Shown here: positions 35,393 through 41,782 of the stretch, piece after piece
Position numbering within the stretch: position 1 is the first letter of the stretch
Layout of the letters: the number at the start of each line of letters is the position of its first letter
Assembly (NCBI GenBank): GCA_964466185.1
Contig: CAYXMS010000004.1
Span: forward strand, 9,103 to 73,102
Direction of reading: 5' to 3'
Length of the DNA: 64,000 nt
From: CAZTYI01 sp964466185
GTDB taxonomy: Bacteria; Chlamydiota; Chlamydiia; Chlamydiales; SM23-39
Notes under the pieces: model-generated
Told to the model about the DNA's origin: nothing
The model's input: only the letters and a program-made list of their open reading frames with translations
The model's database searches: none
Made by a program: the position numbers and the translations under genes

Positions 35393-36673
35393 TTACTTTT
35401 CTAAAAGATATTTGTGCAAAGTATTTTCAAATAGTTTTTCTTCATCTTTTTTTAAAGATAAACGGACGTTGCCAAAACCTTTGACCGCGTTTTTACCGCT
35501 TTTTTGAATTTGAATCTTGTTGGCTGATAAAGATAGAGCACTGGACTCTTCCCAAAAGATAACTTTGTTTTTGGGAAAACTTTCCAAAGTTAGCGTTTTG
35601 CTCATCAAATCAAAACGTAAACGGTCGGCCAGCCCCAGATTGTTTTTGTTTTTAAACTTGGACGAGAAAAAATGGACTTCTTTTTCCAAAACAATATTTT
35701 CTATGTCAGATAAATTTTTAATGTCCTTGAATTTTAAAAAAGCCTTTTTAGCAACAATAAGAGTGTCTTTTTCTTTGTAAAAAATGCCTTTTTCAGCCGT
35801 GAAAATGATTTTTTGTACCAGATCAATAGTAATAGGCCCTAAAGAGGTGAATATGGCTAAAGCTGGAGTTTTAAAAAATACTTTGGCATTGTCAGATGTG
35901 GTGATTTTAGCAATTTTTTTGTTGTTATAGTCTAATTCCAAAGCATCACAAATTAGCTCAGCCCCTCCCGTATGGGTAATCTTTACCCCATCTTGCAGCA
36001 GGATCTTTTTACCCTGGTTCAAAACTGTTAGTTTGCCGGATGATAAATTAATGGATTCATTGGCTTTTAACGGAATATTTTTAATCTCTCCCTGTACGCT
36101 TTCTAAAAATAAAGACCCCTTTTTCAAATCAAAAAAAATCTTTTTGGAAAGAATGGTTTTGTCAGAACTGTGGAATCGGCAGCTATTTTTATCTGCTATT
36201 AAAATAAGTCTGTTTTTGTCATATTCGGCTTTGTCAGCGGTAATAATAAATTTTTCTGCAATCTTGAGCTCAACTTCATCCTGAAAAATAATTACATCTT
36301 TTAAAGCTTTGGTTAAAATCGGTCTTTGCTTTTTGAAAAAAGCTCTTTTGGCACTTAAAGAAAAAGGAGGAACAGAACCCGAAAAAGAAGTTTCTAAAAA
36401 AACCTTGCGATTTAAAGATGTAAAATTGATGTCCTGATTTTCTAAATTAAGTAATGCCTGCTCGCTTTTTAAAATTTTATCATTGTTTAGCTGGATTTCT
36501 AGGTTTTTTAAAAAAATCGTTTTTAAGGATTTTTTAATAAATGGAAAATTTTCAGTTTTAACATGTTCGGCAGAAAGATGCCCCAGCCGGTGTTCAAAAA
36601 GAAACTGTTTTTCAGCTTTTAAAAAAACTGCTTGAAAAATCAAAAATATAATTAAAAGATAAGTTTGGTTCAC
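35393..36673 (-). CDS. LptA/OstA-like LPS transport periplasmic protein
   Basis: Protein of 426 residues with an N-terminal signal peptide (about 3-19) and repeated beta-strand segments (for example SSGKLTVLNQGKKILLQDG, ADKAEYDKNRLILIADK) typical of the OstA/LptA jelly-roll that bridges LPS across the periplasm. It is longer than Escherichia LptA (about 185 residues), so it may contain two or more OstA units. The start is GTG, overlapping the stop of the upstream lptC-like gene by 4 bases (GTGA), so translation is probably coupled. lptB follows by 68 bases. Confidence 0.78.
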   Translation of the reverse strand: MNQTYLLIIFLIFQAVFLKAEKQFLFEHRLGHLSAEHVKTENFPFIKKSLKTIFLKNLEIQLNNDKILKSEQALLNLENQDINFTSLNRKVFLETSFSGSVPPFSLSAKRAFFKKQRPILTKALKDVIIFQDEVELKIAEKFIITADKAEYDKNRLILIADKNSCRFHSSDKTILSKKIFFDLKKGSLFLESVQGEIKNIPLKANESINLSSGKLTVLNQGKKILLQDGVKITHTGGAELICDALELDYNNKKIAKITTSDNAKVFFKTPALAIFTSLGPITIDLVQKIIFTAEKGIFYKEKDTLIVAKKAFLKFKDIKNLSDIENIVLEKEVHFFSSKFKNKNNLGLADRLRFDLMSKTLTLESFPKNKVIFWEESSALSLSANKIQIQKSGKNAVKGFGNVRLSLKKDEEKLFENTLHKYLLEK

Positions 36674-37278
36674 TGAATCTCCTGGGATGTATCAAAGCAG
36701 GCTTTAAAATGATAGGCCTTAAAATGGCTCTTTTTATCCGATAAAGTAAAAAATACCTGGTTGGCTACGCCTTTTAAATAAGGGGAGAAAGCGGTTAGAT
36801 TCTTAGGCAGATCAATACCTTCTAAATCATAAAAATATAAATTGATCATATCCGATGAAAACTGATGCGAGGGAAATAAATAAGTTCCTTTTTGGGCATT
36901 GAAATATTTGAGTTTTTGCTCCCATTTTTTAGTTAAAGGATTAAAAACAATTTTTTCCTGTGCCAGACAATGAATGTTTTTTAAATCCTCCACAACTTCT
37001 AAATGTCCGTTTTTGTTTTTTAAAGATAAAAAAGAATCAGTGCTGAAAATAGAAAAATGCAGCCGGCTTTCATTTTCTAAATACCAAATGTCTTTTTGCA
37101 CGTTAATGCGCTTTTGATAGACCGGTTCTTTTTTTGAAAAATTTGTTTTCATTTGCCTTTGGCTCAGATTCTGGTATTTTAAAAGATCCTGCTCGTCAAT
37201 TTTAAAAAGCCGTATTAGATTGAGAATCGAAAAACTAAATAAAAAAATTAAAAAACTGTAAAAAATGTGTTTCTTCAT
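36670..37278 (-). CDS. LptC-like LPS export protein
   Basis: Protein of 202 residues with one N-terminal transmembrane anchor (about 5-24, FYSFLIFLFSFSILNLI) and a periplasmic domain of beta strands (YLENESRLHFSIF, LFPSHQFSSDMINLYFYDLEG). LptC hands LPS from the LptB2FG complex to LptA. Size, topology, and translational coupling to the LptA-like gene support the call; primary sequence similarity to LptC is always weak. It lies between kdsA and the lptA-like gene. Confidence 0.72.
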   Translation of the reverse strand: MKKHIFYSFLIFLFSFSILNLIRLFKIDEQDLLKYQNLSQRQMKTNFSKKEPVYQKRINVQKDIWYLENESRLHFSIFSTDSFLSLKNKNGHLEVVEDLKNIHCLAQEKIVFNPLTKKWEQKLKYFNAQKGTYLFPSHQFSSDMINLYFYDLEGIDLPKNLTAFSPYLKGVANQVFFTLSDKKSHFKAYHFKACFDTSQEIQ

Positions 37279-37314
37279 TTTTTGATTTTTTTTTTATTGT
37301 TTTTCTAAAAATTT

Positions 37315-38190
37315 CTAAAAACTGTTAATTAATGTATACAACTTTTTAATTTGCGTTAATAGCTTTTCTAATTCATGGAAAGAAATTTGGGAAGCAGCGT
37401 CGCTCAGCGCTTTGTCCGGGGTCGCATGGGCTTCTAAAAATAGTAAATTAGCACCGGCTGCAATCGCTGCTTTGGCTAAAAGCCCAATAAATTCTCTTTG
37501 TCCACCAGAGATATGACCCTGCCCTCCCGGTAATTGCACCGAATGGGTAGCATCAAAACAAACCGGATAGCCTAAACTCTGCATTAGAAAAATGGAACGC
37601 ATATCAGATACCAAATTGTTATAGCCAAAAAAAGTACCGCGGTCGGTTAGGATAATTTGCCGGTTGTCAAAATGAGCCGCTTTATCAATTGCATGCTGCA
37701 TATCTAAAGGCGCCATAAATTGGCCTTTTTTAATGTTAACTGCTTTTTTAGTTTTGGCAGCAGCAGCAATTAAATCAGTTTGCCTGCAGAGAAAAGCAGG
37801 TATCTGTAAAATATCAGCCACCTCCGCAACAATAGGAGCCTGCTCAGGAATATGAATGTCCGTTACAATCGGTAGGTCAAATTCCCGTTTGATCTTAGCT
37901 AAAATCTTTAGACCTGTTTTCAGACCAGGACCCCGATATGAGGTTAAAGCAGAACGGTTGGCTTTGTCAAAACTGGACTTGTAAATAAAATTGATCTTTT
38001 GATCTGAAAATAGCTTTTTTAAAGTCTCCGCTGCCTGAAGTGCTGCTTTTTCACTTTCAATAACACAAGGGCCCGCCATCACAGCCAGGCTTTGGTTTTT
38101 CCCCACATAAAAATCTTTAATTTTTACTTTTTGCTGAATTTTGTCAGATTTGTTAACTTTATTATCTTGGATCATGAAAAATGATAGCAT
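37315..38190 (-). CDS. kdsA: 3-deoxy-8-phosphooctulonate (Kdo-8-P) synthase
   Basis: Condenses phosphoenolpyruvate and arabinose 5-phosphate in Kdo synthesis. Motifs: VMAGPCVIES, YKSSFDKANRS, DRGTFFGYNNLV, FDATHSVQ. The Cys of the GPC motif (Cys42 with the start used here) marks the metal-dependent class; the metal-independent enterobacterial enzymes have Asn there. The start is uncertain: the frame is open to a TTG at 38199, ATG at 38190 is used here, and ATG at 38175 is also possible. The gene heads the kdsA-lptC-lptA-lptB cluster, equivalent to CT655 and its neighbours. Confidence 0.95.
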   Translation of the reverse strand: MLSFFMIQDNKVNKSDKIQQKVKIKDFYVGKNQSLAVMAGPCVIESEKAALQAAETLKKLFSDQKINFIYKSSFDKANRSALTSYRGPGLKTGLKILAKIKREFDLPIVTDIHIPEQAPIVAEVADILQIPAFLCRQTDLIAAAAKTKKAVNIKKGQFMAPLDMQHAIDKAAHFDNRQIILTDRGTFFGYNNLVSDMRSIFLMQSLGYPVCFDATHSVQLPGGQGHISGGQREFIGLLAKAAIAAGANLLFLEAHATPDKALSDAASQISFHELEKLLTQIKKLYTLINSF

Positions 38191-38275
38191 GGAAACCAAC
38201 TTCTTTAGATGTTGGTAAAAATGCTGCCCCTCCGTTCGGTTAAAAATGTTTTTGCGGTTTGTATGGCATTAGAGC

Positions 38276-38521
38276 CTAGCCTTGTTGGTTTAGGACATAA
38301 ATAACAGATACACTCGTGTTCTGCTTCGCTTGTCCTGTAGCGCTTAGAGTCGCATCGGGATTGTTGAAAAAGATTTTTAAATCAGCCATACCAACTCTTG
38401 CTCTTAAGTCTTTTAATGGCTGATCATAGTTAAGCCACTGGCTTTTGCTGCAAACTTGCGAATAACCACTGGCTGAAATATTCGTAGGTGTGTATGTATT
38501 TCTCTTAACCAACTTCTGCAT
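38276..38521 (-). CDS. Small hypothetical protein, start within repeat A
   Basis: An 81-residue frame (start Met-Gln-Lys-Leu) with a fairly protein-like composition (VGMADLKIFFNNPDATLSA). No family recognised. Its start codon and ribosome site lie in a sequence shared with family A repeats (ACTTCTGCATAAGTTTCC), two other copies of which also read Met-Gln-Lys on this strand and then stop. It could be a real small gene with a mobile 5' end, or a chance frame. Confidence 0.35.
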   Translation of the reverse strand: MQKLVKRNTYTPTNISASGYSQVCSKSQWLNYDQPLKDLRARVGMADLKIFFNNPDATLSATGQAKQNTSVSVIYVLNQQG

Positions 38522-38555
38522 AAGTTTCCTTAAGCTTCTTTGTTAATCAGGGCTA
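38508..38555. repeat. Dispersed repeat family A, partial copy 3
   Basis: About 45 bases matching the left part of the family A copies at 25108 and 39032 (ACTTCTGCATAAGTTTCC, then a diverged GCTTCTTTGTTAATCAG). The hairpin half is absent. It provides the start region of the small hypothetical gene ending at 38276. Confidence 0.6.
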
Positions 38556-38780
38556 TTGATATGGCTTCTCTTCAAAAGTTTTTTCAGTTTTTAATTGCTA
38601 GATTAAACTAATCCCGTAGCTTAGCAGAAGTTTTAGTAAAATTTAAAAAAAATTCCGCTTTTGCCTTTTTTTTCTTTTAGACGCTTTTCTAAATCAAATA
38701 AATATGTTATCTTAACAGATAACTGCTTTTTAAAAATCAGGTTTTTAATATTTGTGCTGTTTCAGCAGTTTTTAAAAATT

Positions 38781-38853
38781 GGATTGGTAGCTCAGTGGAT
38801 AGAGCTCCCGCCTTCTAAGCGGGTGGTCACAGGTTCGAATCCTGTCCAATCCG
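38781..38853 (+). tRNA. tRNA-Arg (TCT anticodon)
   Basis: Complete cloverleaf: acceptor GGATTGG/CCAATCC, D-arm AGCTCAGTGGATAGAGCT, anticodon stem CCCGC/GCGGG with loop CTTCTAA, and T-loop GGTTCGAATCC. The discriminator is G and CCA is not encoded. About 60 bases upstream (38706-38723) is a perfect 7-bp inverted repeat, GTTATCT/AGATAAC. A terminator follows at 38952. Confidence 0.97.
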
Positions 38854-38870
38854 TTAAAATAAAGAAAGAT

Positions 38871-38940
38871 TTAGGATAATTCTCGTGAATCCTTAGTAAT
38901 TTATTGCCGAAAGGATGTTGCTAAAAATGCTTAGAGGCTG
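38871..38940. repeat. Dispersed repeat family C, copy 1
   Basis: Segment beginning GATAATTCTCGTGAATCC and continuing TTAGTAATTTATTGCCGA, which matches 55037-55098 (GATAATTCTCGGGAATTC, TTAGTATTTCAATTCCGA) with small gaps. Both copies sit beside a tRNA gene. Confidence 0.65.
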
Positions 38941-38951
38941 TTTTTAAAAAA

Positions 38952-38990
38952 CAAAAGGCAAACCTTGTAAGGTTTGCCTTTTGCTTTTAA
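38952..38990 (+). terminator. Strong hairpin terminator after tRNA-Arg
   Basis: A 13-bp perfect stem (CAAAAGGCAAACC with GGTTTGCCTTTTG, 6-base loop TTGTAA), preceded by a run of A and followed by CTTTT. It would work for the tRNA transcript on the plus strand and possibly in both directions. Confidence 0.85.
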
Positions 38991-39027
38991 GTCTTGTTTT
39001 AGACTTTATTTCTATTTCTTCTCAATT

Positions 39028-39127
39028 TTTATTGACTTCTGCATAAAGTTTCCCTTTTGCTCTTTATCAACCAGTTTCCCTTGTGCCTCACAACTCAAGC
39101 CTCTCCCTTTAGAAAGGGGTGATTGAT
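39028..39127. repeat. Dispersed repeat family A, copy 2
   Basis: Full-length counterpart of the copy at 25104-25204: ACTTCTGCATAAAGTTTCCC, then GTGCCTCACAACTCAAGCC, then a hairpin (CTCTCCCTTTAGAAAGGGGT) and TGATTGA. The hairpin is slightly degraded relative to copy 1. It lies downstream of khpA. Confidence 0.85.
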
Positions 39128-39175
39128 TAATTTTTTAAAAACCAAAATATCTGGTCTTTTAAAAAGGGAAGTAAT

Positions 39176-39421
39176 TTAGCTTGATTTGCCTTCTTCAATA
39201 ATTTCTAAATTGACTCTAATGCCGTTGCGGCTGGCTACTGACATTAAAAGAGTGCGGATGGCATTGATGGTTTTGCCTTTTTTGCCAATTATTTTGCCGA
39301 TGTCTGACTTCTCCACAGCCAGTTCTATAATTAGGGTATGCGTACCTCCAATTTCGTTAATACGCACTTGGTCTGGGTTATCTACTAGGTTTTTCACAAT
39401 GTATTCTACAAATTCTTTCAT
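39176..39421 (-). CDS. khpA: KH-domain RNA-binding protein KhpA
   Basis: An 81-residue protein made of a single type II KH domain: strand LIIELAVEKSDIGKIIGKKG with the GKKG loop (about residues 38-51), then helix TINAIRTLLMSVASR. KhpA proteins bind small and messenger RNAs and often partner with KhpB/Jag. It lies downstream of rluD in the same direction. Confidence 0.88.
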   Translation of the reverse strand: MKEFVEYIVKNLVDNPDQVRINEIGGTHTLIIELAVEKSDIGKIIGKKGKTINAIRTLLMSVASRNGIRVNLEIIEEGKSS

Positions 39422-39564
39422 GGTGCGATCCTTATCTTTAGGTTGAATTGAAAATTTTTAAGGCCTTAAGCTTGATAAGGTTTTTTCCGCCTTAAAGAAG
39501 GTCTTGCAACCTTAAAAAACTTTTAACCTTGGTTTGTGATTATATATAAAAGCTGATAATTAAT

Positions 39565-40488
39565 CTAGAAATTTACACTTCTGGTAATTTGATAAATAAA
39601 ATTTTTAATGTCTTCCGGAGGAGGCGCTGTAAATTCTAAAAAAGTTTTAAAAATAGGGTGCAAAAGCCCTAATTTATAAGCATGTAAAAAAGGTCGGCCA
39701 GCTCGGTAAAGATGATTGGTTTTAGTAAATCCATAAACACTGTCTCCTAAAATCGGCGTGTTTAAAAACCTTAAATGCACTCTGATCTGGTGGGTTCTGC
39801 CAGTTTTTAAAATGGCAGATACCAGACTCAGGCCATCTTTAAAAGCCAAAAATTGAAAATCTGTCCTGGCCTTTTTCCCATCTGTTCTGACAGCCATTTT
39901 TTTGCGGTTTTTAATAGCTCTGCCAATCGGCTCTTCAACGGTTTGTGATAAAGTCTTGCCTACAGTTACGGCTAAGTATTCTTTATAAATTTCTCTTTTA
40001 GCAAACTGAGCACTTAGATTCGTATGGGCCTGTTCCGTTTTGGCTGTAATCAAAACTCCGGAAGTTTCCTTGTCAAGCCTATGGACAATGCCGGGCCTGT
40101 ATTCTTCTTTTTTGGGTAGCTTGATGTTTTGACAGTGATATAAAAGACCATTCGCCAGAGTATGTTCCCAATTGCCTGCCGCCGGATGTACTACCATGCT
40201 CGCCGGTTTGTTAATAACAATTATATGCTCGTCTTCAAATAAGATATTAAGATCTATTTTTTCAGTTTTTAAAGCAGGTAGGGCTTTTTGCAGAAAAAAA
40301 ATATCCAGCCGATCGCCAATTTCTGCTTTGGAGCTTTTTTTGGCTTTTTTCCCATTCAGCAGAATTTTTCCTTTTTCCATCAGATCTTGAAAATAATTGC
40401 GGGATTTTTGAAAACGCTCAGATAAAAGCTTGTCTAACCGTTTGTTTTTTTCTTCTGCTGAAATCTGAATTGTTTGCTGTTCTGTCAT
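39565..40488 (-). CDS. rluD: Ribosomal large subunit pseudouridine synthase RluD family
   Basis: Protein of 307 residues. The N-terminal S4 RNA-binding domain (about 15-75, RLDKLLSERFQKSRNYFQ) is followed by the RluA-type catalytic domain, with the catalytic Asp in HRLDKETSGVL and the later motifs GRAIKNRKKM and KTGRTHQIRVHLRF. It converts uridines of helix 69 of 23S rRNA to pseudouridine. It is the counterpart of CT658 in Chlamydia, near kdsA. Confidence 0.93.
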   Translation of the reverse strand: MTEQQTIQISAEEKNKRLDKLLSERFQKSRNYFQDLMEKGKILLNGKKAKKSSKAEIGDRLDIFFLQKALPALKTEKIDLNILFEDEHIIVINKPASMVVHPAAGNWEHTLANGLLYHCQNIKLPKKEEYRPGIVHRLDKETSGVLITAKTEQAHTNLSAQFAKREIYKEYLAVTVGKTLSQTVEEPIGRAIKNRKKMAVRTDGKKARTDFQFLAFKDGLSLVSAILKTGRTHQIRVHLRFLNTPILGDSVYGFTKTNHLYRAGRPFLHAYKLGLLHPIFKTFLEFTAPPPEDIKNFIYQITRSVNF

Positions 40489-40783
40489 TTATTATAAAAA
40501 TTAAATTAATAATTTAACTATTTTTTTTAAAAAAAATATACATATATAAAACTATAAATATAAATCTATTAATTAAAAATACAAAAAAGATTTTATCAAA
40601 TTTTAAAGGTTTGTAAAAGTAAAAAAAAATAAATTTTTATTTCAGTTTTAAAAAATTTCGTTTTAAAAAATAATTATATAACTTAATTATATAACTTAAT
40701 TAAATATTTAAAATTAATCTTTTAAATGCTTGTAAAGAATATATTTAATAATTTGAAGATTTGAGAAATCACAATTTGAGAAA

Positions 40784-41077
40784 TCAAGACTTTTGAGAAC
40801 GCATCTCTTCTCTAAAAAATTCTTTGCGCTTTTCCCTGCTTTTTTTGAAAATGTTTTTAAGATAATTATAGGCGCCCATTTGCATCTGATAAATCAAACC
40901 GTCTATCTTTTTTAAATCTTCAGGTGTTGGGTTTTCAATGCCAAAATAGGTAATCATCATGTTCCTAGTTGATTCAGGAGCTTTAGGAAAGTTAGGTAAC
41001 GTTTGCTCTTCGGAAGTGGTTTGTGAAGTGGGTTCTTGAGAAGAACTGCCGGTAATGCCTTCAGCGCCAGTAGTCAT
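40784..41077 (-). CDS. Small hypothetical protein
   Basis: Unrecognised 97-residue protein. The first 35 residues are a disordered Ser/Thr/Gln/Glu-rich leader without a hydrophobic signal. The remainder is helical (PTPEDLKKIDGLIYQMQMGAYN) with a basic end. A disordered polar N terminus is compatible with T3SS export, but nothing specific supports it. It is isolated between an AT-rich 295-base spacer and the repeat B1 region. Confidence 0.6.
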   Translation of the reverse strand: MTTGAEGITGSSSQEPTSQTTSEEQTLPNFPKAPESTRNMMITYFGIENPTPEDLKKIDGLIYQMQMGAYNYLKNIFKKSREKRKEFFREEMRSQKS

Positions 41078-41782
41078 TATGTGACCTTTGTTTTTCTTAT
41101 AACTTAGCAGAAAAGGGTTTGATTGGCAAAAAATATTCGAAAAATAAAGGAGAATAGAGAAAAAATTCTGATCTATTACCTATGGGCTAAAGGCAGGGGG
41201 AGAATGTCAACTTTTATCATTAATACACCGTAAAACTCAGCTCTTTAGGATTGGGATACAAAGTGCAAAATATTTTTTCCATTAAAAATTAACAAAAGTT
41301 AAATTTTTAACTTCAGAATCTTATTAAGGATTGGTGGTACATCCACTGGGTGAGTATAAAGCCTTTGCTAGCCTTAAGCTAGTATAAATGCAGACGCCTC
41401 TATCACGGCTAGAAAGTGTTAAAAAAATAAGGCCTCCGGTGCGTCGGTAAGCCTGGCGAGCTGCCGGGGTTGCTCGGAGCTGGGAATTAGGAATCCCTCG
41501 CCTTTAGGCGAGGGAGATTCAAATGATAGGCTAAAAAAGTATTATAAAGATACCTTGTTTTTCTATGTTTTAATTGAGAAAATGTTGGGAATTTGCAAGT
41601 TTTATGTTTAAAAATCATCAAAAAAATACATTTTTAAATTGTTGTTTGAGAGGTTGTTTTTGAAATTTTTTAAAAATTAATCTTGAAATTTGAAAAGAAT
41701 TAAAAAATAAGCTTTCTACAGTCTTTTAGATTTAAGTTGGTTCATTTGATATTATTACTGACTGATTAAAATCGGGGAGCGC
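41078..41782. other. Intergenic region, 705 bases, with repeat B copy 1
   Basis: No protein gene. The middle is a family B element (41225-41525); the flanks are AT-rich. The longest non-coding gap of the window, between a small unknown gene and the phosphatase-like effector gene. Confidence 0.6.
41225..41525 (+). repeat. Dispersed repeat family B, copy 1, IS200/IS605-end-like
   Basis: The left end (ACCGTAAAACTCAGCTCTTTAGGA) and right end (GGTGCGTCGGTAAGCC, GGTTGCTCGGAGCTGGGAAT, then hairpin CCCTCGCCTTTAGGCGAGGG and ATTCAA) match the copy at 56157-56485; the interior differs. A structured GC-rich stretch followed by a CTTTAG-loop hairpin and TTCAA is the arrangement of IS200/IS605 right ends, whose transcript can be the guide (omega) RNA of TnpB. 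No transposase or TnpB frame is present, so this would be a non-autonomous or relic element. Confidence 0.7.

Larger units (their letters stand above)
38854..39175. other. Intergenic region with repeats and terminator, no gene
   Basis: The 322 bases between tRNA-Arg and khpA contain no gene. In order they hold a family C repeat copy (38871-38940), a strong terminator (38952-38990) and a family A repeat copy (39028-39127). Confidence 0.7.
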
